DNA of 23,547 bases, taken from Firmicutes bacterium CAG:95 (GTDB lineage: Bacteria; Bacillota; Clostridia; Lachnospirales; Lachnospiraceae). The DNA lies in NCBI GenBank assembly GCA_000438155.1, contig FR902919.1:1-23547 (forward strand), read 5' to 3'. Made by a program: the position numbers and the translations under genes. This document shows, one piece after another, positions 1 through 8,829 of this stretch. How positions within the stretch are numbered: position 1 is the stretch's first letter; every line of letters starts with the position of its first letter. Below the pieces are notes generated by a model. The model did not search any database, had not been told where the DNA came from, and was given only the letters and a program-made list of their open reading frames with translations.

Positions 1-131
1 TATGGTGTTATCATACTGAATAAATGTGTTCAAAATGTGTCCGAAATCTAAAAAAATCAGAAAAAATATTAACAAATTCTTATCTATGTAAAACGCAGGT
101 AAAAAAGAATTTCTGTCTCTTTTTTATGACA

Positions 132-160
132 TTGAAAAAAAGATTCAATCATGCTATCTT
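132..160 (+). promoter_or_regulatory. Probable vegetative promoter of murE
   Basis: A TTGAAA box at 132-137 and a TATCTT box at 155-160 are separated by 17 bases, a good sigma-A spacing. The -10 box is preceded by ATGC, giving an extended -10 look (TCATGCTAT) shared with the promoter proposed upstream of prpC at 8746-8774. It lies about 35 bases before the chosen murE start. This is inferred from consensus only. Confidence 0.6.
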
Positions 161-194
161 ATTATATGGATTATTATGCCCTGGAGGTGTGTTT

Positions 195-1676
195 ATGTTT
201 GTATGTAAAGATTTACTAAAGGGACTTGACTACGAATGCGTGGCAGGTCAGGATACCACAGAGGTTACGGAGGTCGTGACTGACTCCAGAAAGATTACGA
301 AGGGATGTCTGTTTATCTGTATCTGCGGATATAAGACGGATGGACACGATTTTGCCATAGAGGCCATACAGAAGGGCGCCAGCGTGCTTGTCGTGCAGAA
401 GGATATTGTACTGCCGGATGGATACGAGGCAACCGTGATTAAGGTAAAGGATACCCGATATGCCATGGCATTTATTTCGGCAGCCTATTTCGGACATCCG
501 GCAGACCGCCTGAAGGTGATCGGAATTACCGGAACGAAGGGAAAGACCACGACCACTTATTTAATTAAGTCAATCTTAGAGCAGTCCGGCTACAAGGTAG
601 GATTGATCGGTACGATTGAAACAATTATTGGTGACGAGCATATCAAGGCCAACAATACCACACCGGAATCCTTCCTTTTACAGGAGTATTTCGCAAGAAT
701 GGAAAAGGCGGGCTGTGAAATTGTCGTTATGGAGGTAGCGTCCCAGGGACTGAAATTACATAGAACGCAGGGCTTTACCTTCGAGCTTGGTATTTTTACC
801 AATTTAGAGCCCGACCATATCGGACCGAATGAGCATGCGGACTTTGAAGAATACCGGATGTGTAAGGGATTATTATTTCAGCAGTGCCGTCATGGAATTG
901 TAAATAAAGACGATGAAAATCTGGAAGAATTATTAAAGGGGCATACCTGTACGATTGAAACCTATGGCTTTGATAAAACCGCTGACCTGTATGCGGAAGA
1001 CTTGGAGCTTGTGAAAAAGCCCGGAGAGCTTGGAATTGATTTCCTTGTAAAAAGTAATGTAAAGGATGCGCCGGCAGATTTTCGTGTGGAGGTTCCGACT
1101 CCCGGGAGGTTCAGCGTTTACAATGCGTTAACAGCAATTGCCGTCTGCCGTCATTTCAAGGTATCCGTACCGCAGATCCAAAAGGCACTGTTGTCTGCAC
1201 ATGTGCGCGGACGAATTGAGATGGTTCCGGTGTCTCCCGATTTCACCCTGCTCATTGACTATGCGCATAATGCCATGAGCCTGAAGAGTATTCTCACTAC
1301 CTTACGGGAATATGAGCCGAAGCGTCTGGTGTGTCTGTTTGGCTGTGGAGGAAACCGTTCCAAAATCCGCCGTTACGAGATGGGCGAAGTGAGTGGAAAT
1401 CTTGCCGATCTGACGATTATCACATCGGATAATCCAAGAGATGAAGAACCGCAGGATATTATCAATGACATCAAGACCGGTATGGCAAAAACCAACGGAA
1501 AATACGTGGAAATCTGCGACCGGAAGGAAGCCATTGCCTATGCGATCCATCATGGGCAGCCAGGAGATATCATCGTGCTTGCCGGTAAGGGACATGAGGA
1601 TTATCAGGAAATCAGGGGTGTAAAGTACCCTATGGATGAAAGGGATCTGATCCGGGATATCCTTGCAGGAAAATAA
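195..1676 (+). CDS. murE: UDP-N-acetylmuramoyl-tripeptide synthetase (meso-DAP ligase) MurE
   Basis: Cytoplasmic ATP-dependent ligase that adds the third stem-peptide residue to UDP-MurNAc-L-Ala-D-Glu in peptidoglycan synthesis. The 493-residue product has the Mur ligase order: N-terminal UMAG-binding domain, ATP loop GITGTKGKTTT (about residues 110-120), central domain with NNTTPES, and C-terminal domain. DNPR at about 412-415, followed by DEEP, is the signature of enzymes adding meso-diaminopimelate rather than lysine. The frame is open back to base 24. I chose ATG 195 because GGAGGTG at 183-189 is well spaced before it, the length fits the family, and the extra 57 upstream residues are low-complexity and look non-coding. 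It is apparently transcribed from the promoter at 132-160 and followed by priA after 62 bases. Confidence 0.95.
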   Translation: MFVCKDLLKGLDYECVAGQDTTEVTEVVTDSRKITKGCLFICICGYKTDGHDFAIEAIQKGASVLVVQKDIVLPDGYEATVIKVKDTRYAMAFISAAYFGHPADRLKVIGITGTKGKTTTTYLIKSILEQSGYKVGLIGTIETIIGDEHIKANNTTPESFLLQEYFARMEKAGCEIVVMEVASQGLKLHRTQGFTFELGIFTNLEPDHIGPNEHADFEEYRMCKGLLFQQCRHGIVNKDDENLEELLKGHTCTIETYGFDKTADLYAEDLELVKKPGELGIDFLVKSNVKDAPADFRVEVPTPGRFSVYNALTAIAVCRHFKVSVPQIQKALLSAHVRGRIEMVPVSPDFTLLIDYAHNAMSLKSILTTLREYEPKRLVCLFGCGGNRSKIRRYEMGEVSGNLADLTIITSDNPRDEEPQDIINDIKTGMAKTNGKYVEICDRKEAIAYAIHHGQPGDIIVLAGKGHEDYQEIRGVKYPMDERDLIRDILAGK

Positions 1677-1738
1677 ATGAAAGGTACCTGGGAAGGTAAT
1701 GAACAGCTGCAACACAATTTACAGAACAGGAATAAAGC

Positions 1739-3946
1739 ATGAATCATGGAACCTATGCAAATGTCATTATTGACATTTCCCATGAAAAAGTAGATAGACC
1801 GTTTCAATACCGGATCCCGGACTCTTTGAAGGAGAAGCTGGCCGTTGGAATGTGCGTACAGATTCCTTTCGGCACGGGCAACCGGAAGAGAAAGGGATAC
1901 GTGATTGAAATTACCGGTAAAAATGAATACCCGGAAGAGAAAATCAAGGAAATTGACGGAATCATTACAGATAACCTTCCGGCAGAGGCAGATGCCATCA
2001 GGCTGGCCGCCTGGATGCGGCAGACCTATGGCTCGACCATGATTGCCGCACTCAAAACCGTGCTTCCGGTAAAGCGTGCCGTGAAGGCCGTCGAAAAGAA
2101 AAAGCTCCGGCGCAGTTTGTCAGCAGAAGAGCTGACCTCCCTCCTTGGAGAGTGCATGCGCAAGCATCAGAACGCGAAAGCGCGGGTATTGCAGGAGCTT
2201 CTTACCGAAGAGGAGCTTCCCTATGAGCTGGTAACCGGAAAGCTGCATGTGTCGGCAGCAACCTTAAACAGTCTGGTGAATCAGGGAGCCATTACGATCG
2301 AAAGTGAGAGCAGTTACCGCAATCCGGTGAGCCTTAATGTTACTGCGCAGAGCGGACCGGAGCTGTCGGAAGAACAGTGCTATATCAAGGAGCAGATTCT
2401 TTCCGATTATGATAAAAATATCCGGAACACGTATCTCATTCACGGAATTACAGGAAGTGGCAAGACACTGGTTTATTTAGCCCTGATTGAGGAGATGATA
2501 AAGAGGGGGAAGCAGTGCATTGTGCTGATTCCGGAGATCGCCCTGACCTATCAGACGTTACTGCGGTTTTATAAACGCTTTGGAGAACGCGTGTCGGTAA
2601 TGAATTCCTCTCTTTCCCAGGGAGAGCGTTTTGACCAGTGCGAGCGCGCAAGAAAGGGCGAAATTGATGTGATGATCGGACCGAGATCGGCACTTTTTGT
2701 GCCGTTCCCCAATCTTGGCATGATCGTGATAGACGAAGAGCATGAGGGGAGCTATATCAGTGAGAATGCCCCACGCTACCATGCAAGAGAAACCGCAGAG
2801 TATCTTGCCTCCTTAAAGAAAGCATCCCTGGTGCTGGGGTCAGCGACTCCGTCACTGGAGGCTTATTATAAAGCAAAAAAGGGTGAATACCGGTTATTCA
2901 CCATGAAAAACAGAAAAAACGGCGGGGAGCTTGCCAATGTCCGGATTGTGGATCTGCGGCAGGAGCTCCGGAAGGGAAACCGTTCAATTTTCAGCAGTGA
3001 TCTGCAGGAACTGATCCGTGACCGGTTAGGGAAAAAGCAGCAGATCATGCTGTTCTTAAACCGTCGTGGGTATGCAGGCTTCGTGTCGTGCCGTTCCTGT
3101 GGCTATGTGATGAAGTGTCCGCACTGTGATGTGTCCCTGTCCCAGCATATCGGAGGGAAAATGGTATGCCACTACTGCGGGTACGAAACGGTTCAGCCGA
3201 AACGCTGCCCGAATTGCAGCTCCAATTATATCCTTGGCTTCAAGGCAGGAACCCAGCAGATTGAGAGGCAGCTGTATGAGCTGTTTCCGGGGATCCGGGT
3301 GCTGCGTATGGACGGTGATACCACGAAGCAGAAGGGAAGCTTTGAAAAGATCCTGTCCGCTTTCGCGGAAGGGGAAGCGGATGTGCTTTTGGGAACCCAG
3401 ATGATTGTAAAGGGGCATGATTTCCCTAATGTAACACTGGTGGGGGTGCTTGCGGCAGACCTTTCCCTAAATGACAGCGATTATCGTGCCGGGGAAAAGA
3501 CCTTTCAGCTGCTGACGCAGGCGGAAGGGCGTGCCGGGAGAGGAATGCTTCCGGGAGAGGCCATCATCCAGACCTACCGCCCGGAGCATTACAGCATTCA
3601 GCAGGCAGCGAAGCAGGATTATGAAGCCTTTTATGAGGAAGAGATCCTGTACCGGGAGCTGCTTGAATATCCACCGGCAGGCCATATGCTGACAATCCTT
3701 GTGGTTTCTAAGGATGAAAAACGCTGCAAGGGACTGGCAGTACGGCTTGCGAAGGAAGCAGGAGCCTATGTCCATGTGATCGGACCGACCCCCGCAGCCG
3801 TATCGAAGGTTAAGGACTATTACCGCTATATGATTTACTTAAAATCCCTTAAGGAGGAGCCGATCCGGCAGGCGAAGGAACGGCTGGAGGCTCTTATAAA
3901 CGGGTTTGAATTAAAGACAGAAAACGTTATTTTTGATTATGAGTAA
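1739..3946 (+). CDS. priA: Primosomal protein N' (replication restart helicase PriA)
   Basis: Superfamily 2 DNA helicase that recognises stalled forks and reloads the replicative helicase. The 735-residue length matches the family. Visible features are the N-terminal DNA-binding domain, Walker A GITGSGKT (236-243), the DEEH box (332-335), and the zinc-binding module with eight cysteines (451, 454, 460, 463, 477, 480, 490, 493) between the two helicase lobes. A GTQMIVKGHDFPNVTLVG motif and a QAEGRAGRG motif mark lobe 2. The start ATG follows a modest AGGA at about 7 bases. The TAA stop (3944-3946) lies inside the miniature element inserted at 3943. Without the insertion the flanks would read GAC TAA, so the insertion appears to have changed the last codon from Asp to Glu while keeping a stop. 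Confidence 0.96.
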   Translation: MNHGTYANVIIDISHEKVDRPFQYRIPDSLKEKLAVGMCVQIPFGTGNRKRKGYVIEITGKNEYPEEKIKEIDGIITDNLPAEADAIRLAAWMRQTYGSTMIAALKTVLPVKRAVKAVEKKKLRRSLSAEELTSLLGECMRKHQNAKARVLQELLTEEELPYELVTGKLHVSAATLNSLVNQGAITIESESSYRNPVSLNVTAQSGPELSEEQCYIKEQILSDYDKNIRNTYLIHGITGSGKTLVYLALIEEMIKRGKQCIVLIPEIALTYQTLLRFYKRFGERVSVMNSSLSQGERFDQCERARKGEIDVMIGPRSALFVPFPNLGMIVIDEEHEGSYISENAPRYHARETAEYLASLKKASLVLGSATPSLEAYYKAKKGEYRLFTMKNRKNGGELANVRIVDLRQELRKGNRSIFSSDLQELIRDRLGKKQQIMLFLNRRGYAGFVSCRSCGYVMKCPHCDVSLSQHIGGKMVCHYCGYETVQPKRCPNCSSNYILGFKAGTQQIERQLYELFPGIRVLRMDGDTTKQKGSFEKILSAFAEGEADVLLGTQMIVKGHDFPNVTLVGVLAADLSLNDSDYRAGEKTFQLLTQAEGRAGRGMLPGEAIIQTYRPEHYSIQQAAKQDYEAFYEEEILYRELLEYPPAGHMLTILVVSKDEKRCKGLAVRLAKEAGAYVHVIGPTPAAVSKVKDYYRYMIYLKSLKEEPIRQAKERLEALINGFELKTENVIFDYE

Positions 3947-4085
3947 CTATTCAGAGCCATGTAAAATTGCTTTCTGTGAATGCTTACATTCATACAGAAT
4001 AGCAATTTTATATGGCGAAGTAACCACATGAGGTAAACTACGCTACGTTAGCAGAGGTTTTACGAATGAGGTTCTGAATAGTTAC
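3943..4085. mobile_element. MITE-like element, 143 bp, with 16-bp terminal inverted repeats and 8-bp target duplication
   Basis: The left end, GTAACTATTCAGAGCC (3943-3958), is the inverse complement of the right end GGTTCTGAATAGTTAC (4070-4085) with one mismatch. Exact 8-bp direct repeats GATTATGA flank it at 3935-3942 and 4086-4093, as expected for a transposition target duplication. The interior has no ORF and two hairpins (3958-4014 and 4033-4063). Deleting the element plus one repeat copy restores a compact priA-def junction. Ends starting GTAA with 8-bp duplications are typical of the IS66 family, so a transposase of that type is a candidate driver, but this is inference. No transposase is present in the window. 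Confidence 0.8.
3958..4014. repeat. Long imperfect hairpin inside the MITE-like element
   Basis: The arm at 3958-3982 (core TAAAATTGCTTTCTG) pairs with the arm at about 3988-4014 (core CAGAATAGCAATTTTA) around a short loop, with one bulged base and a few mismatches. In mRNA this would form a strong stem between priA and def. No clean U-tract follows, so I do not call it a terminator. Confidence 0.7.
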
Positions 4086-4115
4086 GATTATGACTAACAG
4101 GAAAGGAGCCTTAAA

Positions 4116-4592
4116 ATGGCAATCAGAAACGTAAGAAAAATTGGAGATCCGGTATTGAATAAGGTATGTAAGGAGGTCAGGGAGGTCAACGACCGTATCC
4201 GGGAACTGATTGATGATATGTTTGATACCATGTATGAAGCAGATGGTGTGGGACTTGCAGCACCGCAGGTTGGAATTCTGAAACGGATTGTCGTGATCGA
4301 TGTAACGGGAGAAGATCCCATTCTCCTTATTAATCCGGTGATATTAAGTACCGATGGAGAACAGACCGGATACGAAGGATGCTTAAGCGTTCCGGGCAAG
4401 ACCGGTGTGGTGACCCGTCCGAACCATGTGAAGGTGAAGGCTTACAATGCGGATATGGAGGAGTTTACCTTAGAGGGTGAGGAGCTTTTAGCACGTGCGA
4501 TCTGCCATGAGCTTGACCATCTCGATGGAAAGCTTTATGTGGACCGTGTGGAAGGAGAACTGATGAATACCGAGGATCTTAATGAGGAGTAG
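4116..4592 (+). CDS. def: Peptide deformylase
   Basis: Metalloenzyme that removes the formyl group from the N-terminal Met of new proteins. The 158-residue protein shows all three family motifs: GVGLAAPQ (44-51), EGCLS (87-91, metal ligand Cys89) and HELDH (131-135, two metal His and the catalytic Glu). The start is set by GGAAAGGAGCC just upstream, which lies outside the inserted element, so translation signals survived the insertion. It is followed after 14 bases by fmt, its usual operon partner, so the enzymes that add and remove the formyl group are co-expressed. The ancestral gene probably sat about 20 to 30 bases after priA, before the 143-bp element was inserted. Confidence 0.97.
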   Translation: MAIRNVRKIGDPVLNKVCKEVREVNDRIRELIDDMFDTMYEADGVGLAAPQVGILKRIVVIDVTGEDPILLINPVILSTDGEQTGYEGCLSVPGKTGVVTRPNHVKVKAYNADMEEFTLEGEELLARAICHELDHLDGKLYVDRVEGELMNTEDLNEE

Positions 4593-4606
4593 GAAGGAGA
4601 GAGAGG

Positions 4607-5545
4607 ATGAAGATTGTATATATGGGAACGCCGGATTTTTCGGTGGCACCGTTAAAGGCATTGATTGAAGCCGGACATACAGTTACGGCGGTAGTGACAC
4701 AGCCGGATAAACAGAAAGGCCGTGGCAAAGAGGTTTCCATGACTCCGGTGAAGGAATGTGCACTTTCCTATGGCATTCCGGTGCTGCAGCCTGTAAAGAT
4801 CAAGGCACCGGAGGCTGTGGAGGAGCTTAAGAAATACGAAGCCGATATATTTGTCGTCGTGGCATTCGGACAGCTCCTGTCCGAAGAAATTTTAAATATG
4901 CCGAAATTCGGATGCATCAATCTTCATGCTTCCCTGCTCCCGAAATACCGTGGTGCAGCACCAATTCAGTGGGCGATTTTAAACGGGGACAAGGAGACCG
5001 GTGTCACCATTCAGCAGATGGAAAAGGGACTCGATACCGGAGATATGTGGAGCCGTGTGGTCGTTCCGATTGATGCAAAAGAAACCGGAGAAAGCCTTCA
5101 TGATAAGCTGATGGAGGCAGGAGCAAAGCTCCTTGTAGAGACGCTGCCAATCATTGAAGCAGGGAAGATTACGCCCGAAAAGCAGGATGAAAGCCTTGCA
5201 ACATTTTATGCAGCGAAGCTGGATAAGGCAATGGGACATATCGACTTTACGAAACCGGCAGAGGTCATTGAACGGCTGATACGGGGACTGAATTCCTGGC
5301 CGAGCGCGTATACCTTTTATAAAGGAAAGACTCTGAAGATCTGGGACGCCGATGTGGTTGAAGGAAAGGAAGGAGCCGTTCCGGGAAGTGTCATCCGGAC
5401 CGGAAAGGAATTCTTTGATATTGCCTGCGGCGAAGGGGCACTCCGGGTTTTGACCGTGCAGCTGGAAGGAAAGAAGAAAATGTCAGTAAAAGACTTCCTG
5501 TTGGGCTATGATGTCAGGGAAGAGAACTTTGACGTAACAGGCTGA
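4607..5545 (+). CDS. fmt: Methionyl-tRNA formyltransferase
   Basis: Formylates Met-tRNA(fMet) using 10-formyltetrahydrofolate, for translation initiation. The 312-residue length is normal. The formyltransferase catalytic residues are visible: Asn105 and His107 in INLHASLLPKYRG, and Asp143 in KGLDTGDM. The motif SLLPKYRGAAPIQWA is diagnostic of Fmt. A C-terminal tRNA-binding OB-like domain follows from about residue 205 (RLIRGLNSWPSAYT). A purine-rich GGAAGGAGAGAG ribosome binding site lies between def and this start. It forms an operon with def, and a 36-base gap leads to the Zn peptidase. Confidence 0.97.
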   Translation: MKIVYMGTPDFSVAPLKALIEAGHTVTAVVTQPDKQKGRGKEVSMTPVKECALSYGIPVLQPVKIKAPEAVEELKKYEADIFVVVAFGQLLSEEILNMPKFGCINLHASLLPKYRGAAPIQWAILNGDKETGVTIQQMEKGLDTGDMWSRVVVPIDAKETGESLHDKLMEAGAKLLVETLPIIEAGKITPEKQDESLATFYAAKLDKAMGHIDFTKPAEVIERLIRGLNSWPSAYTFYKGKTLKIWDADVVEGKEGAVPGSVIRTGKEFFDIACGEGALRVLTVQLEGKKKMSVKDFLLGYDVREENFDVTG

Positions 5546-5581
5546 ACAGCTACAATTTGATAGATAAAGGAGGAAGAGACA

Positions 5582-6298
5582 ATGTTTTATGGATATGATC
5601 CAACCTATATTTTAGTAATCATTGGGGCAATCCTTTCCATGATTGCCAGCAGCTTTGTACAGAGCACCTACAGTAAATATTCAAGGGTACAGAGCCGTAC
5701 CGGAATGACAGGGGCTCAGGCAGCGCAGCGGATTTTGCAGATGTCCGGAATCAGTGATGTGCGCATTGAGCACGTGTCCGGAAAGCTTACGGATCATTAT
5801 GATCCGTCCCAAAAGGTGGTCCGCTTATCGGACAGTGTATATGGAAGCACTTCTGTTGCTGCAATCGGCGTGGCAGCGCATGAATGCGGACATGTGGTAC
5901 AGCATCACAAAGGATATCTTCCTATGAAGATCCGTACCCTCCTTGTACCGGCAGCCAATCTGGGGTCTAAGCTTGGAATTCCGATTGTCCTGTTGGGACT
6001 GATTTTGGGTCTGAATTTCCACCTCCCGGACGGAACTTATTTTTCACTTGCACAGATCGGAGTGTATATTTTTACCTTTGCGGTACTGTTCCAGATCGTG
6101 ACACTTCCGGTTGAATTTAATGCTTCAAGCCGTGCCCTTAATATGCTGCGGGATTACGGAATGCTTGCGCCGGATGAGGTATCCCAGAGCGGTAAGGTGT
6201 TAAAAGCTGCCGCCATGACTTATGTAGCTGCAGCGGCAGCCGCAATATTACAGCTTCTTCGGCTGTTCATGCTGACGGGACGAAGAAGACGGGATTAG
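5582..6298 (+). CDS. YugP-type membrane zinc metallopeptidase
   Basis: A 238-residue putative membrane protease of the Zn_peptidase_2 (YugP) family. It has an N-terminal membrane segment (about 8-26), then the HEXXH zinc motif HECGH (100-104) in AAHECGHVVQH, and further hydrophobic segments (about 117-150, 155-175 and 215-232). The sequence VEFNASSRA, expected to carry another metal ligand or active-site residue in this family, follows the second hydrophobic block. The substrate is unknown. GGAGGAAGAG lies immediately upstream. Its place between fmt and rsmB is common in Clostridia and suggests simple co-transcription rather than a shared pathway. Confidence 0.88.
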   Translation: MFYGYDPTYILVIIGAILSMIASSFVQSTYSKYSRVQSRTGMTGAQAAQRILQMSGISDVRIEHVSGKLTDHYDPSQKVVRLSDSVYGSTSVAAIGVAAHECGHVVQHHKGYLPMKIRTLLVPAANLGSKLGIPIVLLGLILGLNFHLPDGTYFSLAQIGVYIFTFAVLFQIVTLPVEFNASSRALNMLRDYGMLAPDEVSQSGKVLKAAAMTYVAAAAAAILQLLRLFMLTGRRRRD

Positions 6299-6314
6299 CA
6301 CAGGAGATACGAAG

Positions 6315-7658
6315 TTGAACGAACGAGAACTGATTCTGGAGATGCTGATGGAAATTCTGGAAAGGGGAACCTATTCCCATCTGGTGATCCGGAATGTCCT
6401 GAATAAATATGATTATTTAAAGCAGCCCTCAAAGGCCTTTATCAAACGGGTGACGGAGGGCACAATTGAAAGACAGATTACGATTGATTATGTATTAAAC
6501 AGCTGTTCCAAGACACCGGTTTCCAAAATGAAACCACTCATCCGTAATCTTTTACGTCTTAGTGTTTACCAGCTATTGTTTATGGATTCCGTTCCGGACA
6601 GCGCAGTATGCAATGAGGCAGTAAAGCTTGCCGGAAAGAGAGGATTCCGTAATTTACAGGGCTTTGTAAACGGAGTGCTCCGGAACATTGCAAGGACGAA
6701 AACGCAGATTGCTTATCCCGATGAAACAGATCCGGTGAAATGCTATTCAGTGCGCTATTCCATGCCGGAGTGGCTGGTAACCCTGTTTCTTGAGGAACGT
6801 GGAGCGGAAATTACGAAGCAGATCTTCGAAGAGATGCAGAAGGTTCATCCGGTGGTGCTGCGTTACTGCGGACCGGAGGAGAAAAAAGAGGACTGGAAGC
6901 AGAGTGTGGCGGCACAACAGATTACCCTGCGGCAGCATCCTTATCTTTCCTATGCCTATTTGATAGAGGGAGGGGAGAGCGTACAGAGTATCCCCGGCTA
7001 TGAGGAAGGTCTTTTCACAGTTCAGGATGTGAGCAGCATGCTGGTTACCGAGGCAGCGGGGCTCCTTGGGGATGAGCTGTTACTGGATGTCTGTGCAGCA
7101 CCGGGAGGAAAAAGCCTGCATGCGGCAGGACTCTTAAAAGAGGGAAACGTGATTTCGAGGGATCTTACCGACAGTAAGACCGCTTTGATTGAAGAAAACA
7201 GCAGAAGATGCAACTGCTCAAATATCCGGATCGAGACCTTTGATGCGTTGGAACCGGATGAAAATATGATCGGAAAGGCCGATGTAGTCTATGCGGATCT
7301 TCCCTGCTCAGGACTTGGCATTCTTGGAAAAAAGCGGGACATCCGTTACCGGATGAATCCGGAGCAGATGGAGGAGCTTGTGGAGCTTCAGCAGAAGATC
7401 ATGTCCGTCATATGGCAGTATGTGAAGCCGGGTGGAACGCTGATGTACAGTACCTGTACGATTCACAGGGCAGAGAATGAACAGATGGTTCAGTGGTTCA
7501 CACAGAATTTCCCCTTTGAGAGACAGAGCATGAAGGAGCATCTGCCGGAGGACTTATGGGACAGTGAAGAGAACGGCATGCTGCAGCTTTTGCCTGGAAT
7601 TCATCAAACGGATGGATTTTTCGTTGCGAAGCTGCGCAGAGTAGAGAAAAAGGAGTAA
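6315..7658 (+). CDS. rsmB: 16S rRNA (cytosine-967-C5)-methyltransferase RsmB
   Basis: SAM-dependent methyltransferase of the NOL1/NOP2/Sun family. The 447 residues comprise a NusB-like RNA-binding domain (about 1-140), then a Rossmann methyltransferase domain. SAM motif I is LDVCAAPGGK (257-266), motif IV is ADLPCSG with Cys331, and motif VI is YSTCTIH with the catalytic Cys381, so both cysteines of the mechanism are present. The start is TTG, supported by AGGAGA at 6302-6307 with 7-base spacing and by the typical N-terminal sequence NERELILEMLMEIL. rlmN follows after 9 bases, giving a compact rRNA-modification pair. Confidence 0.95.
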   Translation: MNERELILEMLMEILERGTYSHLVIRNVLNKYDYLKQPSKAFIKRVTEGTIERQITIDYVLNSCSKTPVSKMKPLIRNLLRLSVYQLLFMDSVPDSAVCNEAVKLAGKRGFRNLQGFVNGVLRNIARTKTQIAYPDETDPVKCYSVRYSMPEWLVTLFLEERGAEITKQIFEEMQKVHPVVLRYCGPEEKKEDWKQSVAAQQITLRQHPYLSYAYLIEGGESVQSIPGYEEGLFTVQDVSSMLVTEAAGLLGDELLLDVCAAPGGKSLHAAGLLKEGNVISRDLTDSKTALIEENSRRCNCSNIRIETFDALEPDENMIGKADVVYADLPCSGLGILGKKRDIRYRMNPEQMEELVELQQKIMSVIWQYVKPGGTLMYSTCTIHRAENEQMVQWFTQNFPFERQSMKEHLPEDLWDSEENGMLQLLPGIHQTDGFFVAKLRRVEKKE

Positions 7659-7667
7659 CGGACCGGA

Positions 7668-8702
7668 ATGGATATCAAATCAATGACTCTGCCTGAATTG
7701 CAGGAGGAAATGGCAGCAATCGGGGAAAAGAGCTTTCGGGCAAAACAACTATATGAATGGATCCATGTCAGGCAGGCACGGAGCTTTGATGAAATGACCA
7801 ACCTTTCTGTGGCTCTGCGTGAAAGGTGCAGGGAACGTTATGATCTCACGACACTGCAGGTAGTACGGATGCAGGAGTCGAAGCTTGATGGTACACGGAA
7901 ATATCTGTTTGAGTTAAAGGACGGGAATCTCGTGGAGAGTGTGTTCATGCGCTATAAGCATGGAAACAGTGTGTGCATTTCTTCCCAGGTAGGCTGCAAA
8001 ATGGGATGTCGGTTCTGTGCATCGACACTCGATGGCTGGGAACGGAATCTGACACCGGCAGAGATGCTGGATCAGATTTATGCAATTACGCAGGATACGA
8101 AAGAGCGCGTTTCCAATGTGGTGGTCATGGGAACCGGGGAGCCGCTTGATAATTATGACAATCTGCTCCGGTTCATTTCTTTGCTTACTGATGAGAACGG
8201 ACTTCATATCAGCCAGCGGAATGTGACGGTTTCAACCTGCGGACTGGTGCCGGAGATTTATAAGCTGGCACAGGAAAAGCTGCAGATCACTTTGGCGCTT
8301 TCCCTTCATGCCACAACGGATGAAAAGCGAAGGAAGCTCATGCCAATTGCCAATCAGTATTCTATCGCAGAACTGATGGAGGCCTGTCAGAATTATTTTG
8401 AACAGACCGGAAGAAGACTTACCTTTGAGTATTCCCTTGTGGGAGGAGTCAATGATACACCGGAGGATGCCAGAGAGCTGTGTGCACTGGTAAAGCCGCT
8501 CAACTGTCATGTGAATCTGATTCCGGTAAACCCGATCAGGGAACGGGATTATGTACAGTCGGAAACCAAAGCAATTCAGGCATTTAAAGGAAAGCTTGAG
8601 CGAAGCGGTATTCAGGTAACGGTGCGCCGCGAGATGGGGAGAGATATCGACGGAGCCTGCGGACAGTTAAGGAGAAGAGTACTTGCCAGGGAAGAAGACT
8701 GA
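7668..8702 (+). CDS. rlmN: Dual-specificity 23S rRNA A2503 / tRNA A37 C2-methyltransferase RlmN
   Basis: Radical SAM enzyme that methylates C2 of adenine 2503 in 23S rRNA and, in characterised members, adenine 37 of some tRNAs. The 344-residue protein has the 4Fe-4S motif C-x3-C-x2-C (Cys110, 114, 117 in GCKMGCRFC), the motif GTGEPLDN (155-162), and the C-terminal cysteine Cys331 in DGACGQL that carries the transient methyl group in the family. The TLDGW segment following the cluster is typical. It closes the housekeeping operon: a 127-base gap with a good promoter precedes prpC. Confidence 0.96.
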   Translation: MDIKSMTLPELQEEMAAIGEKSFRAKQLYEWIHVRQARSFDEMTNLSVALRERCRERYDLTTLQVVRMQESKLDGTRKYLFELKDGNLVESVFMRYKHGNSVCISSQVGCKMGCRFCASTLDGWERNLTPAEMLDQIYAITQDTKERVSNVVVMGTGEPLDNYDNLLRFISLLTDENGLHISQRNVTVSTCGLVPEIYKLAQEKLQITLALSLHATTDEKRRKLMPIANQYSIAELMEACQNYFEQTGRRLTFEYSLVGGVNDTPEDARELCALVKPLNCHVNLIPVNPIRERDYVQSETKAIQAFKGKLERSGIQVTVRREMGRDIDGACGQLRRRVLAREED

Positions 8703-8745
8703 CACATCGCTGTCAGGTATTCAAAAGAGCGTAACGCCTGCGGAT

Positions 8746-8774
8746 TTGCTTTTTTTCAGCCATCATGCTATGAT
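8746..8774 (+). promoter_or_regulatory. Probable promoter of prpC-prkC-rsgA
   Basis: TTGCTT (8746-8751) and TATGAT (8769-8774) are 17 bases apart. The TCATGCTAT context is the same extended -10 as upstream of murE. It lies in the only sizeable gap between rlmN and prpC, about 55 bases before the chosen prpC start. Consensus-based inference. Confidence 0.65.
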
Positions 8775-8829
8775 ATAGAACAATTATGGAGTGACTTGCC
8801 CTGCCGGGCAGTCAGTGGGAGGTAACGGA

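Noticed and set aside
24..194. N-terminal extension of MurE to base 24
   Set aside because: The 57 extra residues are low-complexity and lack a ribosome binding site, and the probable promoter lies inside them. GGAGGTG supports ATG 195.
3958..4014. Riboswitch or terminator upstream of def
   Set aside because: The structure lies within an element bounded by inverted ends and a target duplication, so a mobile origin explains it better. No known aptamer pattern was recognised.
8703..8760. Terminator after rlmN, from the T run at 8750-8757
   Set aside because: No convincing stem directly precedes the T run. The T-rich stretch fits better as part of the promoter region.
8791..8829. Upstream GTG start for PrpC
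   Set aside because: It adds 13 residues not typical of the family. GTG 8830 has a well-spaced GGGAGGT and starts directly with the conserved N-terminus.
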